Shown: one piece after another, positions 1 through 10,689 of the stretch
Layout: each line of letters starts with the position of its first letter
Position numbering within the stretch: the stretch's first letter is position 1
Origin: Aspidapion aeneum
Taxonomy: Eukaryota; Arthropoda; Insecta; Coleoptera; Brentidae
Direction: 5' to 3'
DNA length: 64,000 nucleotides
NCBI GenBank assembly: GCA_963576565.1
Contig: OY755039.1
Location: 132,700,095 to 132,764,094 of the forward strand
Made by a program: the position numbers and the translations under genes
Notes under the pieces: model-generated
Databases searched by the model: none
Told to the model about the DNA's origin: nothing
The model's input: only the letters and a program-made list of their open reading frames with translations

Positions 1-197
1 ACTACTTTGATTGGAATTATTTGGATTCGACTGTGCAGTTGTCTATGTACCAAGTTCCTTTCATCCAAGGGTAAGTCAAAGTGTTTTTGAGCTGCGTTTC
101 TTTACATTTTTTACTTATTCCCTATGCTACTATTCCTAACTAAAAACACAAAAGTGTAACCTAAGAGTGGGAACTATTGGACTGGAGATCCCTATTG

Positions 198-638
198 CTA
201 CAGTTCGGTTGGTTTGTTGACTTTTTCATGCGAAAGACGTCTCGACCGACCAAGGCGATTTTGGCAAATGTACGTCTTCTCTAGTTTTGGGCAGGCCTCT
301 TCTTGATATTGATTTTCTTCTGTTCCAATAATAAGGTAGGAATAATTTGGGATAAATATTGATTGATTTATAGGTATTGGGAATAATTGAAATAATTCAA
401 AATTTTCTTTCAGAAAAATAGGAAAATGAACAGCAAAAATAATTTTATCATTTAAAAATTGAATTTGTAAGCTCGCTATTTGATAATAATAAATTAAATC
501 TTTTAACAGTAGAATTTTATTTTCACCATATAGGGTGGTTAAGTTAGAAATTATTTGTTCTAATTGATATGCAGAAATTATTGAGTTATGCAATGTATTC
601 AGACTAGCAAACATAACAGCGTTCTCCAAAGTATCCAA
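198..638 (-). pseudogene. env: env-like glycoprotein, downstream fragment (broken)
   Basis: This 146-residue frame continues the ectodomain of the envelope gene that begins upstream at 1377. It overlaps the end of that frame (604-638) but lies in another reading frame, so the gene is frameshifted here. The fragment is rich in Leu, Ile, Asn and Tyr and ends with Cys-containing segments, which fits the membrane-distal F-like domain of insect errantivirus envelopes. No transmembrane helix is present before the stop at 198; the remaining 3' part is either degraded between 1 and 197 or outside the window. It would not make a membrane-anchored protein. Confidence 0.7.
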
Positions 639-1377
639 AAATGATCAAACTTTGACAACTTAGAAGTATTTGAAAAATGGCATTTTGTGATTTTAGATAA
701 TTGGTAATATCGTTTATTGATCGGGTGATATTAAATCCTAAAATCTCAATATGTTTTTTAAGAAGTTCCTGATTTCTTACTAAAAGCGTTATGGTGTTAT
801 TATAATTATCAATCAATTGTTTTGTTAAAGATATTTGAAGTTTGACTTCTGTATTTACCGAATTTTGATTATTCAATAATGTATTCATTGCCTGATCGTG
901 TTTTTGACCATTATCTGAGTCTAAAGTACCGAAGAGCCATTTTGATGTTTTTCCTATAACATTAATTAAGCCACGTTTCGACCTTGTATGTCGTTGCAGT
1001 ATAAAGTTATTTAATTTCACTTTTGTTTGTGCGATAAGATACCTAGCGTGAATGAGTAAATTCTTAGAACTACAAAAATAAGCAAAGTTTTGCGATCCAT
1101 ATTTAGGCGTAATATTAAGCGATTTTTCTATAATACGATAAAAGCTATCAATTGTTTCCAATTGATTAAAAAGCGGTTTAAGCTCTACGTAATGTAAAAA
1201 TGTATGTTTACCCTCGATTATTCTAGTGTTACCTAATTTAAAAGGGAGTAAAGGGGTATGAATGGAGGTTATTTTAGTAGCTAGTTGAAGGGATAGGTTC
1301 CGCATTTTCCTGCGAACAAGGAAACTTTTTAAGTTTTTGAATTTGTGATTTGTGTATAATTTTCTTTTGTTTGGCAT
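604..1377 (-). pseudogene. env: env-like glycoprotein, upstream part with furin-type site and fusion-peptide-like segment
   Basis: The 257-residue frame starts about 100 bases inside the integrase 3' end, as env does in errantiviruses. A basic furin-type cleavage motif (RSKR, residues 132-135) is followed directly by a Gly-rich hydrophobic stretch beginning GLINVIG, then by a long helical region rich in Asn, Gln and Leu. In the insect errantivirus/baculovirus F-like family this arrangement marks the cleavage into two subunits and the N-terminal fusion peptide. No convincing signal peptide is seen at the start, and the frame is lost near 604. Envelope function is known for the family only; this copy is broken. 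Confidence 0.8.
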
Positions 1378-2464
1378 AAACTTTGTTTCCTAAGTCTTGT
1401 GAAACCTTATCTTTTATTTTATGCGGGTTGTCTTTTTGTCGTTTCGCTTGCTGGTCTGTAACATAAATGGTTGTATCAGGTGGCATGGGAATTGGGTCTT
1501 CTCGTTTTTGATTTTGCTTTTGGTTTTGTTTGATTTTAGTGTTATGGGATGTTTCGAATAATTTTTGGAAAATAATTTTTAATCTGTCACGTCTGTCATT
1601 GACATATTTACTTATAATGACCTGGTCTGTGACATCGAAGGGGTCGAGACAGTCAAGTCGTGCATTAATGACATCATAAGGTCTTTGCTTAGTTACGCAA
1701 TGTACTGATGAATTATAGGCTAATATTGCATATTGCATTAATTGCTTATTGGAATTATTGGGTTCTTTTAATTTAAGAGTTCTAAAATGTTCGATTAACG
1801 TTGAATGCAGACGTTCTACAGGACTGTTACTATTTGAGTTCCCAGGTGTTGTTAAATGAATGCCTATCTTATGTAATTGGCAAAAATCAATAATCAATTT
1901 ATTTTTGAACTCGGTTCCTGAATCGGCTGTAATGTATTGTGGTAGGCCATGGTGATTAATAAAGTTTATTAGACTATCAAAAATATGTACACTACTACAG
2001 GCTTCTATAGGGTACGCTTGACCATATCGTGAAAAGAGATCTATTATTGTTATAAAAATTGAATTTGATATCTGGAACGTGTCTAGGTGAATGCATTCAA
2101 ATGGTTGTGTGGGCGTGGGCGCCAGTGAAAATTTTATCTGCGGTGGATGTCTTTCGTATTTTGCTCTTTGACAAATATCGCAGTTGTTTATGTATTGTAT
2201 TAGGTCAGTTTTCATTAAAGGCCAATAATATTGCTTTCTGAGTGTTAAAAAGTTTTCATTGATACCTCTATGATTTTTATTATGGTGATATTTCATTAAC
2301 TCTTTTTGTTTTTGTTCTTCATAGACGTCCGTTAAAAATGTGTTTGTCAATACTAGCTTGTAGGCGTGGTTTCTAAATGTTTTTTGCAAAATAACACTTA
2401 TTCTTTCATTTAAATTTACTATTGAATTTTTAGTGTAAAAGCAATAATATTTCTTTGGGCTGAC
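1274..2464 (-). pseudogene. Gypsy integrase (pol 3' part)
   Basis: Integrase inserts the element's cDNA into the host chromosome. Counting from a TTG at 2389, a zinc-binding HHCC set (H36, H40, C70, C73) is followed by the DDE core at D103, D156 and E192, which has the canonical 35-residue spacing between the last two. The motifs are HLDTF, ADSGTEF and PVERLHS. The frame is open upstream to an amber codon at 2465-2467 that separates it from the preceding pol fragment in the same frame. The C-terminal tail is Lys/Gln-rich and overlaps env. The catalytic residues are intact, but the protein could only be expressed if the amber codon were bypassed. Confidence 0.9.
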
Positions 2465-3115
2465 CTATTCTTTAAAGACTTTTATTATTTCTTCTTCATA
2501 GTTTAAAGTTAGGTGTACTATAAATCTTTGTTTAGTTTGGAAAGGTTTGCTACTGATCACGTGGTATGATCCTTTTTCTTTTTGATCGAATATTATTTGA
2601 TTGGTATAAGTATTAAGGCAATTTTCAGTTATTGGTATATTTAAAATTGGGTTCTCTGCAGATGTATGCACAGTTACGTCATCTGGTATATCTTCTTCTA
2701 TTGGTTCTTCCTGTCTTTCTTTATCGGGTGGTTTCAACTGGATATCAGAGTAGATTTTAATCGATCGGTTATTGGTTTTATTGGAACAATTTTCTAATAA
2801 TGCATTTATTTGGCTTCTCTCTTCTTCAGTTAGGTTTTCATTAATTTGTGATATATATTCTTCGATTTTATTATTTATTTCTTCAGTGTTCCCAATCATA
2901 GAGTCGTTATTGATCATATTAATTTCTAATCGAGATAATGCATCTGCTTTTATGTTCTGTTTGTCTTGTTTTGTTGTTGTCATTGTTTCTGAGAAACACA
3001 GCTGGTTGGTAGTGTATTCCGGTACTAAGATATCAATATTATTCGCGGAAACTGGGATTTTAACACTTGCGGTCTCATGTGAACGTACAGTTTTGCTGTG
3101 ACTTTCGTTCTGCAC
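2465..3115 (-). pseudogene. pol remnant: protease-proximal segment joined to RNase H end (RT deleted)
   Basis: The 216-residue frame begins after an amber codon (3116-3118) in the protease frame. Within about 60 residues it passes from the protease-RT linker to NIKADALSRL, the signature that closes the RNase H domain of Gypsy elements. The reverse transcriptase (no YxDD box) and most of RNase H are therefore missing; in intact relatives they occupy well over 1 kb. The rest is an acidic connection region leading to integrase, ending at the second amber codon (2465-2467). Protease, this segment and integrase share one frame, so the deletion kept the frame. Confidence 0.75.
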
Positions 3116-3520
3116 CTAGCGATAGTGTATGGGAATGCCGGTGTGGGTGTTGACTAATAATTTATTTGATAAGTCTATAGAAAATTTAAATCTTTTTAAT
3201 TCTTTTAACCCTATGATTCCATCGTAAAATTCGTGAAAATCAAATAAAATATAGGAAATATTGGTACTTGATTTAAATTCCGGAAAGGCTGGGATATCGG
3301 CTTTAAAAATTACTTCTTTTTCACCTGTACCTGTTTTGATAGTGGTAGGCGAATTATAGATGTGTTGAGGATAATATTTTTCGGCTATTGATGGTTTTAA
3401 CATTGAATGACCGCACTCTGTATCGATTAATAATTTTAATGGTGGGTTTTTAATTTCTATGTACGGTAAGCTGTTAGTAAATTCGGTGTTCATTTCTGAT
3501 GCTAGCTCCCAAAATTTGAT
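3116..3520 (-). pseudogene. Gypsy aspartic protease
   Basis: The translation contains the retropepsin-type site LLIDTE followed by a Cys-Gly pair, where functional enzymes normally have DTG or DSG. A C-terminal IIGLKEL element matches the second conserved block of the fold. The annotated start near 3493 is arbitrary: the frame is open upstream and overlaps the end of gag, whose last frame stops at 3502-3504. The overlap fits the -1 ribosomal frameshift by which errantiviruses make Gag-Pol. The altered active-site triad suggests loss of activity. The 3' limit is the amber codon at 3116-3118. Confidence 0.7.
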
Positions 3521-4871
3521 TGGCTTGGTGTTTGAAAATTTTGGTGGTCTTGAGAATTTTCCACGTCATATTCGTTGTTTATACGAAGTGATTTGATGTT
3601 GTTAATCGTAAGGTTGTAAATAGGTATTATCTTGTTCAAAATTGTCAAAATTTTCGTATTGATTAAAATTTTGGAAATCGTAATTTTGATATATCGAATT
3701 ATCTGTACAATTTGTCGATTCGTAAGATGTCAAATTTTCTTGAGTGGGATTTTGTAAATTATTAGAGCACGCGTTTGATGTCGATGGCTCATTTTGATCA
3801 ATTTGGTACATTTGTGATCGAACTTGATTTTTGTATTGGTTTTGTTGGTTATTTTGGTTTTGATTTTGTCTTGATTGTAAACTAGAGCAAATAGACATTG
3901 GTTCGGGTTTGTTATTTGGCGTTTGTCCCGTTGGTTTAAACACATTAGACACTAGGTGGTCTAAAAGCTTGTTGATTTTGAAAATAATTTTGTTGTTGAA
4001 ATGGTTGAGGTTGATTATTATTCATTGGTCTTTGATTGAAATTTTGATTAAAGTTTTGTTGGGCAAATGGGTTTTGTGGTGTAATATAATAATTTTGATT
4101 TGGGGGTGTAAAATATGGATTTTTGTAATTATTTTGAGGGAAAAAATTTCGGTTATTTTGATTTTGTTGATTAGGTCTATGAATTTGGGGATTTTGGGAA
4201 TTTCTATTTACTTGTAATGGTGGGATATTATTATATCAAGGTTGCTTATAAATATTTAGCGCATATTCGAAATTTTCCTCTTCATTTACTTGAGTCATCG
4301 CGGTTTCTATAGTATCGGGATTTTTAAATCTAATAATACTTTGTAAAGATTTAGGCAAACCTCTAATGAAAGTTCTTAAACAAATTTGGTCGTATTGTCG
4401 CAAATATATAACTTTTGTTAATGCGTCCATTTCTGTTATTGGTAATGATGAAATTTTTTGTGCTAAATGACTTCTTAAAACTTGTAATCTTTTTGCAAAT
4501 TCTAAGGGATGTTCGTCTTTTTTAGGGCTTGCTACCATGAGGTCTGTTTCGAAACATTCTAGATTTCTTTTGTAACCGAAACAATTATAAAGCGCGTTTT
4601 TAACTTCGTCCCATGTAGTTAATTCCATTCTACTACGTACTAAAATTTGTGCCCTATCTATGAGTTTATTTCTTAATGTACGTAAAAGATACTGGTGTAA
4701 AATAGGATCGACATTATTTTGGCAATATGTATTAAACAAAAAATCAGCTGCTGATAAGAAGCAATTTAAAATATTTGGATCACCATTATATGGTGCTATT
4801 GTATCGGCAAACATCTTTAACAATGTATAATTGATTGGATTTTGATTTTGTGGATTTTGCGGTAGAGCCAT
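3502..4871 (-). pseudogene. Gypsy gag (capsid plus Q/N-rich tail), broken
   Basis: The first 211 codons (4871-4236) encode an errantivirus-type capsid with the motif sequence WDEVKNALYNCFGYKRN, followed by an LEFAKRLQ helix and a RTFIRGLP segment. An in-frame TGA at 4236-4238 interrupts it, but the same frame continues into a strongly Gln/Asn-rich tail to about 3955. The tail then changes frame near 3955 and again near 3600, reaching its natural-looking end at 3502-3504, where it overlaps the protease frame. No Cys-His zinc knuckle is seen, as usual for errantivirus Gags. The start is the ATG at 4871. Confidence 0.82.
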
Positions 4872-5438
4872 TTTTGGATTTTTGTTGCTGTTTTTTAGAG
4901 TTAAATCTGAAAAGAATTTACTGACTAAACTATCGATTGATTCAGTACTGCTTAAGCGTGATAAGCTAATTCAAAATTAAAAAAAAATCTTTTAATATAA
5001 GTCTTAAATAATTAACTACTAAAAATTAAATCAAATATCCATTTAGATTTTATCGATAAAATTAAAATTAAATTATTTTTAAAAATCTTTGTTTCTCAAA
5101 ATTTTACTTTCTTAAAATTCTACTTAAAATTACTTTCCATCACTTAACCGGAGTAAGGGAAAGGATCGATAGGAAAATTGGAACTTACGGTGAGTATCTT
5201 CCTATCTGGTTGATTCCTAACTTGTTGCCTTGCTGTGTTGTGGTTGGATCCTCAGGATGGCTGGAAGTTGCTGTCGAATTCAATCGCCCTGAACCTCTGT
5301 GCACCTGACCACTTTCACTAACTATGTCTATGTTCGAAATTGTCACTTAAGGGTTTAACCCACAATTCGGAGGCGATCAATCTACACGATCTGGATTGGT
5401 TCTCGATGAACAGCTACCACGCTCGCGAATTGGTTGAC

Positions 5439-5457
5439 AATCCTACCGACTGCGCCA
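5439..5457 (-). promoter_or_regulatory. primer binding site, serine-tRNA type
   Basis: On the minus strand the sequence TGGCGCAGTCGGTAGG follows directly after AATT. This matches the primer site I recall for Drosophila 17.6/297-type elements, complementary to a serine tRNA 3' end. It places the 5' LTR border at 5457/5458 and supports the errantivirus assignment. Confidence 0.75.
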
Positions 5458-5900
5458 ATTATGTTTTCAAGTCGAGAAATTCCGTTTTTAAAAACTTTAC
5501 TTTAGACAAGTTAATGTTTACAGGCTAAGGCTTAAGCTAAGAATGATTTTAATATTAACAAATCGAAATATATAACCTAGTAGAAAAATGCAGGATAGCA
5601 AAAAGAACACCTGGATTTCTTATGGATGGTAATGTTTACTTTGGTTTAAAGTGCGAATTATCGTCCTAAATTAGATTTTATTTTGTGTTTTGCTTATAAA
5701 AAACATTTTCAATGGAAAACGGATTCTCCAAAGCCGATAGCTCTAACTTTCCAATGCTGAATTCCTTTATGGTGGCAGGCTTCTTTGCCAACAACAGTGA
5801 TTTTTGTTCTGCGGAATTTAGAAACGTTAAAATGTTGTAAGTATTCGATTAGTTGTTTTGTATATAACTGAAAGTTTTTTTACGATATTCTTCGCCTACT
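5458..5900 (-). repeat. probable 5' LTR of the Gypsy-like element, outer end undefined
   Basis: By position this is the LTR that precedes the primer site, and in element sense it ends in AATT. The partner LTR lies outside the window, so the length cannot be measured. No TATA box or duplication was identified with confidence. Confidence 0.4.
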
Positions 5901-6105
5901 TTTACTCATTTAGATTTTGAGGTTAGGTTATATGTTTTGCTTTTTTGTTTAATATGCCACTTACAATAGGTTCAATTAAATACCCAATTATTATTATTTA
6001 TAGAATTAGAGGTCTGCCTAATAACTGCCTAGCACTGCCTAAAAATTTGTACACCTTTCTGCCTAAAACATAACCTGAAAAATTTCATCGTCATTTACGA
6101 CATAG

Positions 6106-6182
<77 letters not shown>

Positions 6183-6225
6183 ACAACGTGAGAAAAATTA
6201 ATAGAAACAATTTAGTTATACTCAC
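5900..6225. repeat. AT-rich spacer with (TA)n microsatellite at about 6107-6177
   Basis: A run of about 35 TA dinucleotides. The rest is AT-rich DNA with no recognised feature. The Ile-Tyr-rich open frames it creates are not genes. Confidence 0.85.
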
Positions 6226-6323
6226 ATCAAAGTGATCTTCACAAATGTAAAGTGAAGATGTATTAGATAAGGCCCTTGGGTCTCTTCGAGCAAGTTCTAG
6301 CCACTTTTTTCGTTCTTTTACTG
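6226..6323 (-). CDS. internal exon encoding the second half of a THAP domain
   Basis: On the minus strand a 98-bp segment lies between an acceptor (CTACAG at 6329-6324, preceded by a T-rich tract) and a consensus donor (GTGAGT at 6225-6220). It reads as a basic helix, then KKWLELARRDP, then a Ser-rich stretch, then LYICEDHFD. This is the end of the C2CH zinc-binding THAP DNA-binding domain: the late Cys and His of the signature are in ICEDHF. The exon starts with two bases of a split codon and ends on a codon boundary. The exon with the first Cys pair was not found. It could belong to a host THAP gene or to a domesticated or decayed transposase; the borders argue for a spliced gene. Confidence 0.6.
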
Positions 6324-6329
6324 CTGTAG

Positions 6330-7487
6330 GCACATGAAAAATAGATTTTTAGGTGTTTTTTTGCTAGTATTCGAACACTAAGGCCCTACACACCACTTTT
6401 AGGACATTTTTTTACATAAAAACAGTAAAAACACAGACCAAAAACAAATAAACACTTGAATGCCGTGTATCTGTCCCCGAGTTTACTGCGCTGTGACGTC
6501 ATTGCAACGCCATGCTAGAAATGAGCGTTTTAGCGGCAAATTCAAATCGGAAATTAGAAAACTTGATTTTAAAGGTACTCATGATAAAATATACTATTTT
6601 AATAATTTTGCGTAGCAAATTAGGGATCTATGTATCATTCTAAACTCTTTTCTAAAATTTGTCATATACTCTATTGTTTAATCTGCAGGTAGGCAAAGAT
6701 ACAAAAATCCCACTTATTTACTATAGTCCTAGTCGTCTTTAAGGTTGCCACATTTTTAGGTGCGCAAAACCGACCTCTGGCCGTTCTTTTAGCTAGTCAG
6801 TTCGTCACTAATACTTCTTTGAAATAAACGATATGAGGTTTCAGATAATGGTAATCTTAATCTATCATATTTCCTGATTTTGGTAGCAGGTGAATTTCCC
6901 AATATAAATTTCCATATAACCAAAAGTTTTAAAATAGCACTTAACATGTATAAAAAAATTACACTGTAAGTGTCACTATACAGAAGAAGAAACCAAAGGA
7001 CCAGAAAACGTATATACATTTACGGTCCGTCGTTTAGTTTGCAATGATTTCTGTTTAAAGTTTCTACATTTTGTTTATTTTGATAGGTTTGTCATAACAC
7101 ATTACCGTCTCTTACCTTGAGCAGAGAACGTTCGAGCGCACGACCGCTTATCACAAAAAACTGTGAACGTCGCAAAGTTTTTTTGTGCGGATATCACCAA
7201 TTTAAAAAAAAAAACCTATTACGTTGGATATTAAAGCGGTGAAAATAAAACTATCACCGCTAGAATAGAATATTTGTATTAAATAAAAATTCAGTTTTTC
7301 CGTTGAGCAAGTCATTGTTCTTTAATCTGATACCTGAAAGAAAAAAGTTATTTTCGACTTATGTCTTAAGCAATGGCAAGGAAATTTTTGAAAAATTGGA
7401 AACTATGCCACATATCTTTAAAGGTGAAGAGGAAGAAGAGTTTTAAATACCCGCCTTAGAGTATTCTTACTTACTTACTTTTATTTA
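6330..7487. other. AT-rich DNA, no recognised gene
   Basis: I see no convincing coding sequence or repeat. Short open frames (for example 6789-7019) look like chance frames. It may be intron or intergenic DNA next to the THAP exon. Confidence 0.5.
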
Positions 7488-7514
7488 TTGTATTCAAAAT
7501 ATATATATACAAAC

Positions 7515-7651
7515 ATAATAAAAAGCTTGAAGGAAGCAAGCATCGAAGCTGTTGGATACCAGGATGATAGAAATTCCAGGAAGATGTGGTGGACGGAAAA
7601 AATACAGGAAATGGTCAAAGAGAAAAAACGCACATACTTGAAATGGCTCAG
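7515..7651 (+). pseudogene. RTE-like non-LTR retrotransposon #1, 5' piece (endonuclease-RT linker)
   Basis: The plus-strand translation includes MWWTEKIQEMVKEKKRTYL, the Trp-rich basic helix that links the endonuclease to the reverse transcriptase in this class. It stops at 7651, where BEL element #1 begins. The same frame resumes at 12759 on the far side of the insert with no base lost beyond one copy of the duplication. The endonuclease itself is missing, consistent with the 5' truncation usual for non-LTR copies. Confidence 0.75.
7646..7651. repeat. target-site duplication of BEL #1, left copy (GCTCAG)
   Basis: GCTCAG directly precedes the left LTR and reappears directly after the right LTR at 12753-12758. 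Six bases is slightly longer than the usual 4-5 for BEL/Pao. Confidence 0.8.
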
Positions 7652-8123
7652 TGTTTGCCCGCAGTTAGAAAAACGATAACTGCAATGGACTGTATATATT
7701 TTAATTAAATGAAGCGCGAACAAAGATAAATATATTGATATGAAATCACGAAATAATTAAGGTCCATAGGTTAATTGTTGGTACCACATAACGGAAATCA
7801 GAAACAAAGCACTCACCAGTTTGCAGCCAATTTTTCCACGTTCCAATGGGCCCCTGTCTTGATCTAATGATGGCACCACGTAGCTGAAGGGCTGAAGTTT
7901 CTAGTTCTATGCTTCAGTACACCAAAATCGAGCACTTTTAAGTGTAGAAATTTGAAATAGTTGGAGAAAGAAATTAACACGCCATTTTCTCGAGGCGGTC
8001 GAAAAAGGATTTCTCAGATTCTTGGTGCGCATGTCCAAATGCGCGAAAAATGTACTTTGTCCGTCATCCAATTGTGTGGTTTTAAAATTTACAAACAATC
8101 GCGAAATTTAGCGGGAGCTAACA
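7652..8123 (-). repeat. BEL #1 LTR, left copy (3' LTR of the element)
   Basis: Matches 12286-12752 almost throughout. The main differences are a five-base length change near the end (ACAAACAATCG versus ACAATCG region) and scattered substitutions. Confidence 0.93.
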
Positions 8124-8354
8124 TAACTGCCCTCCAAAACACACAATTTTAGAATATCAGCCGGACAGATATAGATATAAGAAAAATGATCGACCGATAA
8201 ATATAAATGAATGAAAAACAGATAAGTAGCGTAAGTTTATTTAGAGATAACGAAAACCCGAAAAAGGCAAAACAAACAAAATAAAATAAAAAATAATAAA
8301 GAATTACCTATTGTAATAATTGACTTCAATAGGTAGAAAAAATTTAAATTACTT

Positions 8355-9038
8355 TTAATTCGGCAAGAGGCACACTTTTACAACTGGCCGCTTGTAAACA
8401 CCGGTAGCCGTTTGTACCGTCGCAACACGCACCTGACCGTCTCCGCCGGGATGCAGTTCGATGACCCGACCGACTGGCCATTTCAAAGGTGACTGAATGT
8501 GATCACTCGTTATGATAACCAAATCATTTAATTTGATATTTGGGGACGAATCAGCCCACTTGTGTCGCTGTTGTAGCGTATGCAAATACTCTATAGAATA
8601 CCGTTTCCAAAAATCATTATGTAGTTGTTGGATTAGTTGCCATCTCGAGAGCCGAGTTAGGGGAACCTCGGACAAATCTGACTCCGGAATTTCTGAATTA
8701 AGGGGTTCAAGGGTCAAAAAATGCCCAGGGGTAAGAGGTTGAAGATCGTGTGGGTCTGAAGAGGCAGGATATAAAGGGCGACTATTAAGTACAGCTTCTA
8801 TGTGACAGGTAAGGGTGGACATTTCCATGATGGACAACTTCTGGTCGCCGACAATTCGAACAAAGTGAGTTTTAAAACTTTTGACGCCAGCTTCTGCCAG
8901 GCCATTGAAATGTGGACTGAGAGGGGGTCCCAGATGCCAACGAATAGAAAGTCTGGTGGACGCACTTCTTGCGTAATCAAGTAATTGGTTACGAAACCCT
9001 ATAAAATTACTGCCCTGATCTGACCAGTATTGCGTCAC
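8355..9038 (-). pseudogene. BEL #1 integrase, catalytic core 3' part and C-terminal domain
   Basis: The 227-residue frame carries the second and third catalytic acids: D7 in WSDQGSNFIG and E49 in FNGLAEAGVK. The SPHFNGLAEAGVKSFKTH block is diagnostic of BEL/Pao integrases. The C-terminal DUF5641-type region ends with a basic strand motif (WPVGRVIELHPGGDG) and VVKVCLLP close to the LTR. The N-terminal half is in a different frame (9104-10030), so integrase is frameshifted near 9040-9130. Confidence 0.88.
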
Positions 9039-9103
9039 GCTTCCACGTCTGGAAATGAATCGATGGAATGCACCTACAAACCCTTAGGTGGACAGTTCCA
9101 TGG

Positions 9104-10030
9104 TTAATTCCAAATGCACGCAATGTGTGGCCGTACAGACAAACACACAGACATACGAACATACGACTTGAAAGCTTTACAACCACGGTACCGATGAGGA
9201 ATCACAAAGAAAGGTCCACAAAAGTCGATAGCTACACTCGAAAAAGGTTTAAGTTGATTGATTCGATGAGCGGGAAGTGAACTCATTATGGGCGGTCTAT
9301 AGGGTTTAGGGTTGATTCTAAAACATTGCAAACACTTGGATATGGTTCTTTGAATTGCCCGTCTGGCAGATAATATCCAAAATTGCTGTAAAAGCAGATT
9401 ATGTAATGTTTTAAACCCAGGATGAAGGAATTGTCGATGAGTGGACTCGATAAGAAGATTAGTTAAACGATGGTTACTCGAAAGTAAGACGGGGTGTTTT
9501 GCAGAATAAGACAAAAGTTCAGATTTTTGTAATCTGCCACCGACTCTAATGATATTATTTTCATCAAGAAAAGGTGAAAGTTTTCGAAAAGGTTTCGGTA
9601 TTGGTTTATCCTTAGATAACGCGGAAAAAAGCTCAGAAAAGCAAGAACCTTGAACGCGTTTGATAAGAAGGTATAACGCACTTTGCATCTCACCGGTGGT
9701 AGGAAAAACAATATTTTCAAAAATAATTTTTTGCTCCGGTGGCTTAGTGGGTTTTTGATAGCAATGGTTTTGAAAAAGGTTAACTATTCGAAGGACATAA
9801 CAAATGATACGTTGAATTTTTGATATAGATGAATATTTGATAAGAAGCTGATCTAAGAAGTTAACGTCAATTATCGCATTGCAACAGACCTTTTGCTTTT
9901 CCTCCAGATTAATATCTCCGAAATCAATCGGCATTTTGGATTTATGAAAATCGGGCCATTCGTTTTCGGGAGACCACAAAAACGACGAGCTGTGAGGGGG
10001 TGGCCCCTCGTGACGCAATATCGGCTGCAT
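9104..10030 (-). pseudogene. BEL #1 integrase N-terminal zinc domain and first catalytic Asp, with upstream pol linker
   Basis: In this 308-residue frame a zinc finger is formed by H203, H210, C233 and C236 in a HPGFKTLH...CLQCF arrangement. The first catalytic Asp (D269) follows in VAIDFCGP. Residues 1-200 are the RNase H-integrase connection typical of BEL/Pao, including LRVGGRL-like IIRVGGRLQ. The last ~25 residues after KSYV are out of the family pattern, marking the frame change to the next piece. It overlaps the RNase H frame by about 90 bp. Confidence 0.85.
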
Positions 10031-10640
10031 TTAAAGCAGAAGGAATGTAGCGCCATGAGTTTGAGGGAATGATTTCTTGGATTCTACTGACTCGATTTCC
10101 AACAAAGGTTTGCCAGCGATTAGGAGGGGATGAAAGCCAGTGCAATACGACTTGCGAATCGCAGAAAGTAACGATATTTGTAAAAGTTATTTTTCCTTCA
10201 TAGCTAGATAAGACGAAGTCAATTAATTCGCTTAAAAGAAATGCGCCTAGGAGTTCTAGCCTAGCCAAAGTTTGTGACTTTATAGGCGCGACCCTAGATT
10301 TTGCAGATATGAGAGAAACAGATATATTGTTTTCCTCTTCTACACGAAAATATACGACGCCTGCGTAGCCTCGAATTGAAGCGTCACAGAAGCCGATGAT
10401 TGACAGTTTGACTTGTCGGGGTAATTGAAAATTGGAAAGAAGCGGGAATTCAGAACGAAGTTTGTTCCACGAGTCGATGATAGAAGAATCTGGTTCTTCG
10501 TCCCAGCCTATTTTCGATATCCACAACTGTTGCAAAATAAATTTTGCTTGTAGCAACAAGGGACAAAGAAAACCTAAGGGATCGAAGATTGTTCCTATGA
10601 TAGATAAAATAGAAGGTTTAGTTGGGGGTTTGTCCTTCAT
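9942..10640 (-). pseudogene. BEL #1 RNase H region (Pao-type pol), truncated at its N terminus
   Basis: It starts in KPSILSIIGTIFDPLGFLCP, the block that follows the RT palm in Pao-type polyproteins. RNase H acids are then visible in GFCDASIRGYAG (Asp), LARLELLGA (Glu), TFCDSQVVLHWL (Asp) and SALNAADIASRG (Asp). No RT YVDD/FVDD box precedes it. Only about 190 bp separate it from the gag zinc knuckle, so protease and RT were removed in one deletion. Family role: degradation of the RNA strand during reverse transcription. Confidence 0.88.
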
Positions 10641-10689
10641 TCGGCATTGATAAGAAAAAATGTCTCTTTATTAGTTTCTAAGATATGAG

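Larger units (their letters stand above)
1..5900 (-). mobile_element. Ty3/Gypsy errantivirus-like LTR retroelement, defective, 3' end outside window
   Basis: Reading from high to low coordinates the minus strand gives a primer binding site (about 5457-5439), a leader, gag, protease, a stub of RNase H, integrase, and an env that overlaps the integrase end. This is the gene order of insect errantiviruses. The window begins inside the 3' part of env, so the 3' LTR is not visible. The 5' LTR must start at 5458; its far end is not determined (5900 is a placeholder). The reverse transcriptase and most of RNase H are absent, gag changes frame twice and has an in-frame stop, pol has two in-frame amber codons, and env changes frame. 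It is a dead copy. Assignment to the lineage rests on the env, integrase and primer site. Confidence 0.88.

Noticed and set aside
1..197. 3' LTR of the Gypsy-like element within the first 200 bases
   Set aside because: No match to the sequence after the primer site could be found, and env-like coding fragments seem to continue here; the LTR is probably outside the window.
2059..4217. Plus-strand open frames at 2059-2241, 2772-3101 and 3909-4217
   Set aside because: Antisense shadows of integrase, the pol linker and the Q/N-rich gag tail.
5340..5528. Plus-strand open frame of 62 codons
   Set aside because: Lies over the primer site and LTR edge of the Gypsy-like element on the other strand; no recognisable protein.
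8512..9280. Plus-strand frames across the BEL #1 integrase
   Set aside because: Antisense shadows; the minus-strand frames contain the conserved catalytic residues.
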